Counted from the first letter of the stretch, positions 1 through 11,485 are shown. The stretch is 64,000 nt of DNA from Gliomastix tumulicola (GCA_001599755.1 BCHX01000007.1:744001-808000); one strand, 5' to 3'. A program made the numbers and translations. The notes: generated by a model from the sequence alone, not told the origin.

Positions 1-1064
1 TGGCCGGCGAGGATGCCACCGAGGACTTCATGGCCATCCACTCCAGGGACTCCAAGAGGATGATGCGAGACTTCCACCTCGGTGTCTTGGAAGCAGCCAA
101 CGGTTTAGCCCCCAAGCCATCCGCCCCTCCAGCCCTAGCACAGGACGATCTGGACATGCCCTTCCTGGAGCCCAAGACGTGGAAGAAGACCCAGCTCGTG
201 TCCAAGAGACACATCTCGCACGACACGCGCCTGTTCCGCTTCGCCCTCTCACACGAGAACCAGTTCCTCGGCCTCCCCGTCGGCCAGCACGTCTACCTCC
301 GCGTCAAGAAGACCAACAAGCAGACGGGGAAGACGGAGATCGTCCAGCGAGCCTACACCCCCTACAGCGGTGATTCGCAGCGGGGCTACCTGGACATCCT
401 CATCAAGGTCTACTTTCCGTCAGTCTCGACGAGCAGTCAACTGGGTGTGCCGGCGACGTCGTTCGCCGGTGGCAAGATGACCATGCTGCTTGAAAACATG
501 CCCATCGGGGCAGGCTCAGATGAGTGGACGACGATCGAGCTCAAGGGCCCGCTCGGCCAGTTCACCTACCTGGGGGACCGGCAGATCCAGTGGAAACCCG
601 CAAAGACGCATCGCACGATCAGGAAGCTCGCGATGGTGGCCGGTGGCAGCGGTATTGCACCGGTCCTCTCGACTCTCAAGGCCATTGCAGCCGAGTACCT
701 CGCTCGCGATCCCAGCCAGGAAGGCGATCACGTCCAGGTCTCGCTGCTGTACGGCAACAGGACGGAAGAGGATATTCTTGTCCGGGATGAGCTCGATGCC
801 CTCGTGCGGGTCATGGAGGGGAACCTCAAGGTGTGGCATGTTCTCAGCTCAGACAGCGTGAGGTCAGACTGGGAGATGGGCCGAGGGCACATCGACCTCG
901 ACTGCCTAAGGGAACATCTCCCACCGCCTCCCGCAGTCCCCTCAGACAGCGAGCTGGAAGATACCCTCGCACTGGTGTGTGGTCCGCCGGCGATGGAGAA
1001 GAGTGTAAAGGAAGTGCTGTGCCAGCTGGGCTGGGATACGGAGCGAACGACGGTGTTCTTTTGA
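1..1064 (+). CDS. niaD: NADPH nitrate reductase, C-terminal part (5' end outside window)
   Basis: Reading from base 3, about 353 residues are open to the TGA at 1062-1064. The first residues (AGEDATEDFMAIHS) match the end of the cytochrome b5 domain of eukaryotic nitrate reductases. A linker follows, then an FR-type FAD-binding domain with RAYTPYS (about residue 117), GPLGQFTYLG, an NAD(P)H-binding loop GGSGIAP (about residue 215), CGPPAM (about 327) and the family's VFF terminus. In this family the flavin domain takes electrons from NAD(P)H and passes them through heme b5 to a molybdenum centre that reduces nitrate to nitrite in the cytosol. The molybdopterin domain must lie upstream of the window. 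No intron is visible in this part. The order b5-FAD-NADH separates it from simple cytochrome b5 reductase. A nitrate-reductase-like paralogue remains possible, so the symbol is tentative. Confidence 0.82.
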   Translation, partial: AGEDATEDFMAIHSRDSKRMMRDFHLGVLEAANGLAPKPSAPPALAQDDLDMPFLEPKTWKKTQLVSKRHISHDTRLFRFALSHENQFLGLPVGQHVYLRVKKTNKQTGKTEIVQRAYTPYSGDSQRGYLDILIKVYFPSVSTSSQLGVPATSFAGGKMTMLLENMPIGAGSDEWTTIELKGPLGQFTYLGDRQIQWKPAKTHRTIRKLAMVAGGSGIAPVLSTLKAIAAEYLARDPSQEGDHVQVSLLYGNRTEEDILVRDELDALVRVMEGNLKVWHVLSSDSVRSDWEMGRGHIDLDCLREHLPPPPAVPSDSELEDTLALVCGPPAMEKSVKEVLCQLGWDTERTTVFF

Positions 1065-1514
1065 AACGTTATTGCGATGATACCAATGTCTTTATGATCT
1101 GATTTATAGCCAGCCTCATTATTATACCCATTCTTTCCCCTACAAAGACACCAATGATGTCTTTGGGAGGGACAAATACAAAGTTGTCAAAGAACCAACA
1201 AAATTTCATGTTTATCATCATAAAATGTGTTCCTACCATCGTGAACTGTCACTGGTCCATGTGATAATCCCATCCATAAACAAGTTAGTGAAGCTGACGA
1301 AGGCCATAGCGTAATATGTATTTGAGGAAGGCATAGGAAAAAGTCACGGTGATAGGGAGACACCCGATAAGGCACCAAAAGATATCGGGCAAGCTGACGA
1401 TGTATCGTATGTGCACTTGTATACACAGTGTTGTGCTCGTTGCGTGTCTATCTATATGATATATACAAGGAAGATATAAACAACCATCTTGCCACTTCAT
1501 GGCCATCAGATGAT
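1065..1514. other. Convergent intergenic region
   Basis: AT-richer spacer between the 3' ends of the nitrate reductase and the S41 protease genes. It holds only short open frames without recognisable motifs. Both 3' UTRs probably end here. Confidence 0.6.
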
Positions 1515-3968
1515 TTACATAGTTATCATGATCACGGCCGTAACCGCGACGAGAAGGCCAGCCAGGCTCCTCTCGAGACCAGAAGCCGCACCCTCGTCGT
1601 CACCGTTGCCGTTGCCGTTGCCACCGTTGCCAGAGTTGTTGTTCTCCGCCACGTTGGTCGAGTTGGCGTTGGCCCAGACCTCCGCGCCGTCGAAGCCCGG
1701 GCTGTCGACGAAGATCTTGTTGGGCTCAAGGCCATCGCCGTTCGTCGAGTCGCGAACGCAGACGTCATTGTCCCCGTTGGCGTACTGCGCCGCCACGCGC
1801 CACAGCTGGCTGATATCACGGACCATGGGCGCCGTGTAGAAGAGACGGCAGTGGGCGGCCTCGTACGCGAACTGGTACGGCACGCCCGGGTCGTCGCTCT
1901 CGGGCCGCACGATATCAAGCGTGTTGACGGCGCCGCTGCGGATGGCCCAGGGCGCCCTGCTCAGCGGCGCGGGCAGCAGATTGAGGTCGTCGACGGTGAG
2001 CCCCTCGGACTCCATGAGCGCGAGGAAGCCGTCCTCCTCCTCGAAGTAGAGGTTGAGCACCTGCTGCACGATCATGTCGATGCTGGGCACGGTGAGCGTG
2101 TTGCTGCCACGCGTGCCGGACACAGCCTGCATGGGCCCGTACTGGGGCACGCCGCCGACGACGACGGAGCGCACGTCGCCGTGGTTCTTCATGAGGTCGG
2201 AGAAGATGGAGCACGTGCTGGCGCAGGTGCCGTCGTGCAGGAGGACGATGTCGTCGCCGCTCCAGGGCGCCTCGTAGCTGACCGTGTTGTCGCCGTAGCC
2301 GGTGATGTTCTGGCCGATGGCGAGCGTCGTCGAGGGGTCGGTGAGGTTGAAGCGGACGAGGTTGGTGAAGTTGCCGCCGTTGTACTCGACGGGGCCGAAG
2401 AAGTCGTCGTACGACTGCCAGGGGCGGCCCTCGTGGTCGGTCGAGTCCGTGTTCACCAGCGCGATGAACGCGCCCAGGCTCTTGAGGTCGTACGTGGACG
2501 AGTTGGTGAAGAACGAGCCGTCGTCGGCGACGATGCCCGTCAGGAGCCGTCCGAGGGTGTAGTGGACGGGCGTCGCGGCGCCACGCACGTTCAGCGGGGG
2601 CTCGGCGTCGGGAAACAGCTGCTTGAAGGTGTCGAGGCCCTGGAGGATGGTGCCGCCCGTGTTGCCGCTCAGGTCGATGACGATCTTGCCGACCTTGGCG
2701 TCGCGGGCCGTCTGGATGAAGTCGCGCACGGCCTCGCTGAAGCTGACCGAGGAGCCCGGGTCGTTGAGCCCGCCGGCGCCGGTCTGGAAGGACGGGATGC
2801 TGAGCACGCCCACGGAGAGGTCCTCGAGGATGTACCCGGACACGTAGCCGCCCAGGCCAAAGTTCCTCTGGACGATGTCGGGGTTCCCCGGGTACGACGG
2901 GATGCGGAGCGTCGTGTTGCCCGAGTTCGTGCTGGCCCTCGCGCGCAGCGTCTCCGGCACAGAGACGGGAACGTCGTTGCGAGGGATGATGTGAGGGATC
3001 GTGCTCCTCCTCTCATACGTAGTAGACGGCACCGACCGACTGTCGAAGCTGCTCCTCAGCCTCGGCGTGTGAACGTACTCATCCAGGATGATATCTGGAC
3101 TGGTGTACTCCTGGCTGGCCAGCGGCATCATCGCACCGGCCTGGTACACCCACTGGAACGTAGTCCCGTTGGCGAAGCGCCCGCTGAGCGACTCGCCGTT
3201 GTACAGCCGCGTCTGCTGGAAGCTGTCCGGGATGCGCGAGATCATGAAGCCGTAGGCGACGAGCGTGTTGAGCTCCGAGGCCGCGCCCCAGTTGACGTGG
3301 TTGTACTCGGCGTGCGGCTCGAGGTAGCCGGGCACGCCCGTGCGGTTGACGTACTTGGCGAGGTAGGTGAAGACGGACTCGCCCTCGAACTCGACGATGG
3401 GCGAGGCGTTGCTCACGGCATCCTGGATGTCGGAGCGGGCGTAGACCTGGGGGATCTCCTGGCCGTCCGAGGACACGGAGACGATGGAGTCGGGCAGGAT
3501 CCACGAGAAGAGGCCATACACACCCATATCCAGCGAGTAGTGGCCGTCATGCACGCCGGTGACGATGCTCTGCAGAGCGGCGTCGAAGTCATACTGGTTC
3601 CCGTACGCGCCGTCCTGCGCCTCCTGCGCCAGCTGGTCGAGACGCTCACGCACGTCGATGGCCGGCTGCTGGTACGAGTCCGGCGGGTTGGCGTTGAAGA
3701 CGCCGGTCGTCTGGAAGTCAAAGTACGTCCTCACGACGTCGATCATGCTCACGGCGTCGGAGGCGTTGAGCGGCACGGACGTGACGCAGTCGTACGCCGA
3801 CTTGGCGTCGATGGGCGCGTAGAGGATGTCGAGGTCGTAGGCGAAGCTGAAGGCGTCGAGGGCCTGTGACTGCTGGAGCGCGGCGACGTAGCACGGATCG
3901 TTGCGGGAGCTCTGAGCTGCCGCGTTGACGGCCAGGGCTGCCAACAGCCCGGCGCGCTTGGAGAACAT
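1515..3968 (-). CDS. Secreted S41-family (CPAF-like) serine protease, probable GPI anchor
   Basis: Single-exon gene of 817 aa. I start at the ATG at 3968 because it opens directly into a signal peptide (MFSKRAGLLAALAVNAAAQ). The frame stays open about 70 codons further upstream, but that stretch looks like UTR. The middle carries a strand with VIDLSGNTGG, then DGTCASTCSIF with the likely nucleophile Ser at about residue 584, the arrangement of fungal CPAF-like tail-specific S41 peptidases (the ustP type). The last 50 residues are an Asn/Gly-rich linker, a small-residue GAASG site and a hydrophobic tail ending MITM, a typical GPI-attachment signal. I infer an extracellular, membrane- or wall-attached endopeptidase. 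Its substrate is unknown. The full-length architecture and intact Ser region argue for a functional gene. Confidence 0.85.
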   Translation of the reverse strand: MFSKRAGLLAALAVNAAAQSSRNDPCYVAALQQSQALDAFSFAYDLDILYAPIDAKSAYDCVTSVPLNASDAVSMIDVVRTYFDFQTTGVFNANPPDSYQQPAIDVRERLDQLAQEAQDGAYGNQYDFDAALQSIVTGVHDGHYSLDMGVYGLFSWILPDSIVSVSSDGQEIPQVYARSDIQDAVSNASPIVEFEGESVFTYLAKYVNRTGVPGYLEPHAEYNHVNWGAASELNTLVAYGFMISRIPDSFQQTRLYNGESLSGRFANGTTFQWVYQAGAMMPLASQEYTSPDIILDEYVHTPRLRSSFDSRSVPSTTYERRSTIPHIIPRNDVPVSVPETLRARASTNSGNTTLRIPSYPGNPDIVQRNFGLGGYVSGYILEDLSVGVLSIPSFQTGAGGLNDPGSSVSFSEAVRDFIQTARDAKVGKIVIDLSGNTGGTILQGLDTFKQLFPDAEPPLNVRGAATPVHYTLGRLLTGIVADDGSFFTNSSTYDLKSLGAFIALVNTDSTDHEGRPWQSYDDFFGPVEYNGGNFTNLVRFNLTDPSTTLAIGQNITGYGDNTVSYEAPWSGDDIVLLHDGTCASTCSIFSDLMKNHGDVRSVVVGGVPQYGPMQAVSGTRGSNTLTVPSIDMIVQQVLNLYFEEEDGFLALMESEGLTVDDLNLLPAPLSRAPWAIRSGAVNTLDIVRPESDDPGVPYQFAYEAAHCRLFYTAPMVRDISQLWRVAAQYANGDNDVCVRDSTNGDGLEPNKIFVDSPGFDGAEVWANANSTNVAENNNSGNGGNGNGNGDDEGAASGLERSLAGLLVAVTAVIMITM

Positions 3969-6472
3969 GGCGATGGTGAGCTTTCTCTGTCCCCTTCTAT
4001 TCTTTCCAAGATTAACGGTTTCTGCTGGTGTGAAAAGCTGCGAACAAGCCCGAATGAGCGCCAAGACGAGAAGAAACCAGAACCGCTTGATAGACAGGAA
4101 AGAAACAAAGAAAAAGAAGATGACAGTAGCAATGATCCTCCAGAGACAACGACAAGAGAGGCACAAAGGGGACGCCACCTCTTATGTAGCAAAACTGAAA
4201 TCCAGAAGAACTTCACGATGCCTCGTACGAGCGAGCGAGCGAGCGCATCCTTTGACCGCGCCCCCCTAAAATTAATCATTAGCCAATTTCCATGCATGCT
4301 GATGCCCCATCGCAAGGCACAGCCCAGCCAGCTGCCCTACTGGCTGGTAGCTGCCTGGCTGAAAAGACATGGGTTCAGCTCCAAGAATAGCGCACAATAG
4401 TGCGCCATAGAGCCACTTTCAGCCTGCAGCGTCCACTCAGGAGCAGCCGCCAAGGGAACCGGAGCCTCGCTGGGGGATTTATTAGTCCGGGGGGGGCATT
4501 GCTGCGAGTTTTGCCAGGCGGTTTTTTGCTTTCTGTCAGCCCTAGTTAGTTCGAAGGGGCCCCGAGGACCGGCCAGATGTCTTCGGGGGACGGGACCTTT
4601 GCTGGGCTGGGAAGGAAGGAATTGCTACGAGACACGAGTCGGTCAGGGTCCCCCGTAGGGCTGACCTGCTTACCCACGCGGACATGCGATTATTGAATGT
4701 TCGGGTCTCCAGATTGGGGGATAAGCATGGTTTTAGGCTTGTTGCTATGCATCGATCTCCAAATCCCCGAGGACGCCGAGGATGGGGAGCTTCGAGGCCG
4801 CCGAGGCGACGTCTTTGAGGTGTGAATGGCGAGCAATGCGCTGTTCTTTGCCGTCAGACGTCAGACTTTGGTTGACTGCGAAATGGAAATACAGAGAGGA
4901 CAGGGGTCATTGAAACATCCTGGAGATTTGTAGGGATGGCTCCCGCGGCTGTCTTTCACAGCTCAGTGTAAGGATATCACTTACCCTAAACACCGAGTCG
5001 GCGAGAACAACGACTTGAGATTCTAGGACGCGTATTCTGGGGGAATCCGCATTCAAAGCTTTCAGCATGTGTATTTTGCGCTTTGACAACTCTCCACCTT
5101 TGATTGAGTGGTAGGCCGCAAGTCAATAAAGAGGTGAAGGCTTCATAGCCAACGCCACCCAAGATACTCTATGACACGCCTGCTCGGAATTAAGATCCAT
5201 CGGTTTCATACCCAGTGAGCCACAGATCTTACACGCAGATACCACCAAAGCTATAACAAAAACAACATTGCTGCAGCAGCTGTCAACTACCAATAAGAAA
5301 ACGGCGCGAGCTCTCCCGACGCCAGACCTACAATGATTCATCTCTTCAGGACACGCCTACCAGAGGGCCGAAAATGCGGAGGACTCTGGACACGGCACTG
5401 GAACACACGTGGGAACTTTAGCCCGCCTCACGGACCACTGCGGCTGAGTTGCGTGCAGTGCCCTTCTGCTCCAATACAGAGCAAACGTACGTCCAAGCTT
5501 CACGCACTCGCTAACTCCCAGACTCTCGCCCGAGACCTGAGCAGCATCTGTGTCGCCTGCTGTCAAGAACCCGCGCAGCAGAACCTCCTCTCCAGCACCA
5601 AAGCGACCGTCACACAGAGACTCCTCGGACACCATGGCAACTTTCGGTCCACTGTTGCCCGAGATAGGTCTCACAGCACCGCGTGCATCGCCCTCGGCGA
5701 GCCGTGACTCGATGTTTTACCTTGGGGATTCTTTCCCGTCGTCGCCCTCTGAGTCAATGTGGGCACCTTGTTGGCCTGCCTGGCTGACTGATGAGATTGA
5801 TGCCCTGGGGGGACGGCTTTTCTCACCGAATCACTTGCCATGGCCTACCGACTCATATCACGGCTGCTGCGCTCCCTGCCTGGACGGTGCCTGAATGAGA
5901 GGAACTTGGTACCACAGTGTCCATATCATGGAGACAGTCTCGCCCGAGGTACAACCGCCAAGTCGGGCACGCGAGAATCACACAGACAGAGCACGCCCCC
6001 GTGCAACGACAACCGAAACACGCATCTCTCCAGCGACCGTATCCCCCCTTCAAACACTCCCAGCAGCGCCCGACCGACAAAGATGCAGCCTGCCGTCTCT
6101 CCATCCCAACCAACCCCCCCCCCTCGTCGGCAGAGGGGCGAAAATCCCGTGGGAAGAGGTTGACTCTTTGTTTGCCGTGACAACCATCACGTCCCCTCGC
6201 GCCCTGGACCAACCTAATCAGAGCTGCTTTCCCGAGTCTTGTCATGACACGTCTGTACATGTGTGTGTCAGAGATGCCCGGCCAGTACTTTACTTGAAAA
6301 ATTGCCCTGTTGATGCGGCTTCGTGCCTCGGTATTGCATACATACGACACATGGGCGGCAGATCCTTTACTTTTCACTCGTTCAAAGTGCTACAGTCGAT
6401 ATTTTCCCAGCGAATAAAGGACAGATTATAGCCCACGAGATACGATTTTGAAACGACAACGCGACAGGTACC
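3969..6472. other. 2.5 kb divergent intergenic region
   Basis: Separates the minus-strand S41 protease from the plus-strand P-type ATPase, so it should hold both promoters. Open frames of up to 178 codons exist on both strands (for example 5853-6431), but they overlap one another, are rich in Pro/Arg/Ser and show no family motif. I see no gene here. Confidence 0.5.
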
Positions 6473-9400
6473 ATGCAGGGTGAGAAGGACGGCCTTGAAG
6501 GGGAGGGCGAGAAGGGGCTTGGGGAGACTCACAGTGCTACACACGAGCATGATGTGACGAGACACGACAGCGACGACAGTCAGCGCGCTGACCAACACAA
6601 CAAGGGCGATGATAATGATAAAAGGGAGATGCCAGCCAGCGATGGTTTGGCTGATGGTGAGAAAGACGGGTGTCAAGTGGTTGAGGAGGGCCGTCATGAT
6701 GCTCAGCCAAGCGTTGGCGAAGGTACTGCTTTCCTAGCTCCCCTCTTTGTTCTTGGGTGTTGGGAGGCTAACGGTTGACCGTTTTTCTAGGTTCGGGCTC
6801 CTCGCCAGCTGTGGGAGCTCCTTCTCATGGGGGCCAGTCGGCGGCAGATCCGTCGAACCGCAAGCACGACCACGACCCGAACTGGGAGCATGATGACGGC
6901 CATGAGCATGATCACAGTCATCCCCACGGGGATCCGTCGACTGTAGATCCGCCGAGTCATGACAGCGAGCACGGCGAGCACGATCACGATCATGAACATG
7001 GCCATGGGCATCACCATGAGCATCGCCATGAACACTCCCACGGAGAACAGCCCGCCATGTCTGGCGCCCTACCTCCTCACTCCCATGAGGGCGAACCCTC
7101 GCACGACCATGACCACGGCCACTCCCACAGCCACGACCACGCCCAATCCTGCCCCTGCACCGACCACTCCCACAGCGAACCCGCACCCTCCGAAGCCCTC
7201 CCCCTCGACCCCTCCACCCGCGACCTCGAACGCGGCACCGGCACCGAGAAGATCACCATCGCCATCAGCGGCATGGACTGCTCCAGCTGCGGCACCAAGA
7301 TGGACCGCACGCTGCGCCGAATCCCGGGCGTCTCGTCCGTCCGCGTCAACTTTGTCATGGGCCGGGCCGAGTTCATGCTGGACACGTCCGTCACGTCCGT
7401 TATTAACGCGGTGCGAGCCGCCGAGCATGGCACGAGCTTCACGTGTACGGTGCTCGTGAGCGACGACCAGACGCTCGATGTCGTTGTCTCGGGGAAACAG
7501 GCGGCGGAGGAGATGGTGCGCAAGGGGGAAGGCCTGGAGGGCGTCACGCAGGCCGTGGTCGTGGACAAGGGGAAGGTCGTCCGCGTATCCTACGATCCGA
7601 GCATCGTCGGAGCACGGACGCTTCTGGGGAGACTGGGCGCAGGGCTGGATGATCTTGCTCCGCCGGCGGATAATCCGTCCGTCAAGTCGGGGAGGCGGAG
7701 GATGTGGGATCAGCTCGGCAAGACCACCGCGGCTGCGGCCCTCACGATCCCCGTGGCCGTGCTCGCCTGGGCCGACGGCCTCGTCAGCGAGAGGACGCGC
7801 GCGTTTGTGTCTCTCGTCCTCGCGACGCTGGTGCAGCTCATCGCGGTGCCGGACTTCTACCGCCCCGCGCTCGGGGCGCTGATCCGCAGCCGCGTGGTTG
7901 AGATGGACATGCTCGTGGTGGTCAGCATCACCGGCGCGTACGGGTATTCAGTGGTCGCGTTCGGGTTCAGGGTGGCGGGGAGGCCGCTCGATACGTCCGA
8001 GTTCTTCGAGACGAGCACGCTGCTCATCACGCTCGTGCTCCTGGGCCGTCTGGTCACGGCGATAGCACGCAACCGAGCCGTGTCTGCCGTGTCCATGCGC
8101 TCCCTGCAGGCGGCAAGGGCCGTCGTCATCGTGCAGGAAGGGGAGAATCTCGATGTCGACGCGAGGCTCCTGCAGTACGGCGATGTCATCACGGTTGCCC
8201 CCCACACGACAGTCCCGACAGACGCCGTCGTCGTCAGCGGCTCGAGCGAGATCGACGAGTCGATGCTGACGGGCGAGAGCGTCCCCGTGCTCAAGCAGCC
8301 GGCCAGTCCCATCATCGCCGGCACACTCAACGGCGACGGGACACTCACCGCCCGGCTGACGCGCCTGCCCGGCAGGAACACGGTCACGGACATCGCGCTC
8401 CTCGTCGAGGAGGCGTCGAACCAGAAGCCGCGGGTGCAGGACATCGCGGACAGAGTCGCGAGCGTCTTCGTGGGCGTCGTCTCGCTCATCGCGGTCGGGG
8501 TCATCATCGTGTGGGTAGGCGTCGGCATTAGGATGCGACACTACAGCGTGGGGAAGGCCGTGTCCAACGCGATAACGTATGCGGTCGCCACACTCGCCGT
8601 CTCGTGTCCCTGTGCGCTCGGGCTCGCCGTGCCGATGGTGCTGGTCGTCGCGGGCGGGATTGCTGCCCGCAACGGCGTCGTCATCAAGTCGACCGAGGTC
8701 ACGGAGCGAGCCCGGAAGGTGACGGATGTCATCTTCGACAAGACAGGGACGATCACGGAGGACGAGCTGGATGTGGTGGAGGAAATGGACATGGTGGGCG
8801 ACGGAGACGAGGCCCTCAGCATCGCCAAGGCGCTGGTGACGGGGAACAAGCACCCTGTCTCGATGGCCGTGGCCAAGCATCTCGAGCAACGGGCCATCGA
8901 CCCTGCCGCAGTTGATAACATCCAGGTTGTCTCTGGACGCGGCGTGGGCGCGCTCTACAAGGGAGTCCAGGTCCGCGCGGGAAACCCGCAGTGGGCAGAT
9001 TGTGAAGAAGAGGAACAGGTCATCCGTCTTCAGCAGGCCGGCATGACGCTCCTCGTCGTGAGCCACGACACAACACCCATCGCTGCGTTTGGACTGCGGA
9101 CGCGCATTCGCCCCGAGGCGAAGGAGGTCGTCTCGGAGCTCGTCCGCCGCGGCATCACCGTGCACATGGTCTCGGGGGACCAAGACAAGGCCGTCAAGGA
9201 CGTGGCAGCCCAAGTCGGCATCGAGAACGTCGCATCTCGATGCAGTCCCCGCGAAAAGACAGACTACGTCGCGGCTCTCAGACCGACAGAGCTGAAGACG
9301 AAGCGCTGGCGCAATGCCCCCAGACAAGTCATCATGTTCGTCGGCGACGGCACCAACGATGCGGGAGCCGTGGCAGCTGCAGATATCGGCATACAAGTCG

Positions 9401-9696
9401 GCAGCGCGGCCTCTGCGAGCGAGGTGACTCGGGGCGCGGCGCATGTTGTCCTGCTCTCTGGGCTGCAGGGCGTGCCGTTCCTGCTCGACATCAGCGCGGT
9501 GAGCTTCCGGCGGATGGTCTTCAACTTCGTCTGGTCGGGCGTGTACAACGTGTCGGCCATCCTGCTGGCATCGGGCGCCCTGATCAAGGTCCGCGTGCCG
9601 CCGGCGTACGCGGGACTGGGGGAGCTGGTGAGTGTGTTGCCGGTGGTGGCAGCAGCTTTCACGATGCTGCTGACCAAGATCCGGACCAAGGCGTGA
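6473..9696 (+). CDS. Heavy-metal (Cu-type) P1B ATPase with His-rich N-terminus
   Basis: Model: exon 1 6473-6722, intron 6723-6790 (donor GTACTG, branch GCTAAC, acceptor TCTAG), exon 2 6791-9696; 1,051 aa. The large exon has no ATG before its His-rich part, so an upstream exon is needed; the ATG at 6473 in ACCATGC context joins in phase. Residues about 85-215 hold many His-Asp-His runs. One HMA domain follows, with GMDCSSC near 245, then six membrane segments, TGES near 577, the metal-site CPC (SCPCALGLAVP) near 689, phosphorylated Asp in DKTGT near 733, the NKHPVS HP-motif and GDGTND near 935. The family exports Cu(I), sometimes Cd or Ag, across the plasma or secretory membrane using ATP. The last membrane helix lacks the MSxSS motif usual in Cu pumps. 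Exon 1 is less certain than the rest. Confidence 0.88.
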
Positions 9697-10250
9697 TGGT
9701 CTGGAGGCTGAGAGATGGGCAGGGACCCGTGGGAAGGACTGTGATACCGGATGTATCATGTATCCTGTATTGGCGGTGGCTGTATGGCGGACGGGATGAC
9801 ATTCATTGTCGCGAACGGGTGATGCGATTTGAGATACCCAAGGTATAATAGAGTCCAGAAATGATAGATTCCTCATGATATGCGTCTCTGTCGGTGTTGG
9901 CCTTGAGCAGGGTGCATGATCGGCATAGCGTTCTGTGTTCGCAGCTGGAGATGGCCAATTGTGCAGTGTGGCTGCTGCGGTCGGATAAACACGTGGAGTT
10001 TCATCCGTAGCCCGAACTGTGCGTGATTAGCGAATAGGCTGTTTCACTGCCTTGAGATGGTAGCGAGACGTTGCGGTGCAGGAGGAGAGTCGGAATGCAT
10101 CTCCTCCGAAGCGTCCACGCATGACGTCAAACAGGCATGGAGGTTGCATCACGCAATCTCAGCACCCACGGCGTTCATTTATCTTCTCCTTCTGATGCCA
10201 AAAAAGTACTCTTCATCCGCAAATTTCATCAAATTGACCATAAAGTCATC
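9697..10250. other. Intergenic region upstream of aldo/keto reductase
   Basis: Contains the 3' UTR of the P-type ATPase and the upstream region of the reductase. A second ATG at 10137 is in frame with the reductase start at 10251 and could give a 38-residue longer N-terminus. Nothing else recognised. Confidence 0.5.
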
Positions 10251-11381
10251 ATGGTCATGCTGAAGACGCTCTACGTCGCCCTTCTTGGGCTCGTGCTTCC
10301 CGCAGCTGCTCGCCATTCTGAGTCGGGCATCACCAGCACCGTCAGCGACATCCCGCCGTTGGGGCTCGGTACTTGGCAATCCGACCGTGACAAAGTGACA
10401 CATTCCCAATCTATCATCCGGAAGCAAATTACAGAAGCTGATTCGTGACATAATAGGTCGCTCATGCCGTTGAGTACGCAATCAGCGTGGGCTACAGACA
10501 CATCGACGCTGCCCTTGTCTACGGTGAGCAAGCCCGCAATCTGACCCCCAACACACGACTAACAACACATCCCAGGCAACGAGAAAGAAGTCGGCAAGGG
10601 CATCGCCAAATCAGGCATCAACCGCGCCGACCTCTGGGTCACCAGCAAGCTCTGGAACACCGACCACAGGCCCCAGGCCGCGCGCGAGGCCATAGAAACC
10701 TCCATCGCAGACCTGGGCATCGGCTACCTGGACCTGTACCTCATCCACTGGCCCGTCGCCTTCAAGCCCGGCAAGAAGAAGCAGCGCCTCGACCGCAGGA
10801 CCACGCTCCTCGAGACCTGGCGCGCGCTGGAAGGGCTCGTGCGCGAGGGCAAGACGCGCTTCATCGGCATGTCCAACTTTGCGCCCGCGGACGTCGATCT
10901 CATCCTGTCCGAGTGCGAGATCTGCCCCTACGCGCACGAGTTCGAGACGCACCCGTACCTGCAGCAGCAGGACTGGGTGGACTGGCATCTGGCGCGGGAG
11001 GTCAACGTCATCGCGTACTCGCCGCTCGCCAACACGAACCCCGTCTATCGCTCGCCCAAGAACGTGCCGCCCATCCTGAAGAACTCGTTCTGGGAGGGCC
11101 TGGCCAGGGAGAAGAACGCGACGGTGCCGCAGGTGGTTCTGGCTTGGGGCCTGCACCGGGGCACCATCGTGATCCCCAAGAGTGTGCATGAGAAGTACAT
11201 TGAGGAGAATAGGTGGGCTCTGGAGGGCGATATCACGTTTACGCCGGAGGAGCGGGCGGAGATTGCGAAGAAGGACAAGAAGCTGAGGCTGAACGACCCA
11301 GGGAAGGGCTGGGGCGTCGGTCTCTTCAAGGGACTCGACGATCCGACACGCTTGCACGAGGACGATGGACTCGAGCTATGA
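10251..11381 (+). CDS. Aldo/keto reductase with signal-peptide-like N-terminus
   Basis: Exons 10251-10394, 10457-10523 and 10576-11381; introns of 62 and 52 nt restore an uninterrupted AKR of 338 aa. The NADPH-dependent (alpha/beta)8-barrel is shown by GLGTWQS, HIDAALVYGNEKEVG, SKLWN, LIHWP and GMSNF. The catalytic tetrad is D65, Y70, K95 and H128. IPKSV in the cofactor-binding C-terminal half is also present. The family reduces aldehydes or ketones to alcohols. Most AKRs are cytosolic, but here the barrel is preceded by a basic start and a hydrophobic stretch (LYVALLGLVLPAAA) followed by polar residues, which resembles a signal peptide. An alternative in-frame ATG at 10137 would bury that stretch inside a longer leader. 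The substrate cannot be told from sequence. Confidence 0.85.
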
Positions 11382-11485
11382 AGAGAGAACAGCACGGCAT
11401 ACCGGGAGACGCATTGCTTGCAAATCTCCGCCTCCCAATAGGCCCCTTCTATTGCAATACCACTCTATGTCACATATCACGCCGT

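Noticed and set aside
1428..3869. 813-codon plus-strand frame
   Set aside because: Antisense shadow of the S41 protease. Its composition (Arg/Val/Asp/Gly/His rich) is that of the reverse complement of GC-rich codons, and no family motif is present.
5853..6431. Overlapping 174- and 178-codon frames on opposite strands
   Set aside because: Both are low-complexity, mutually exclusive shadows without motifs.
6374..6697. 107-codon minus-strand frame with a strong hydrophobic helix
   Set aside because: Exact antisense of the charged, Asp/His-rich exon 1 of the ATPase. Complementing hydrophilic codons naturally yields hydrophobic ones. The sense exon is supported by splice signals and the need for an ATG.
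7948..9876. 642-codon minus-strand frame
   Set aside because: Antisense to the P-type ATPase exon 2; no motif, and the sense strand carries all ATPase signatures.
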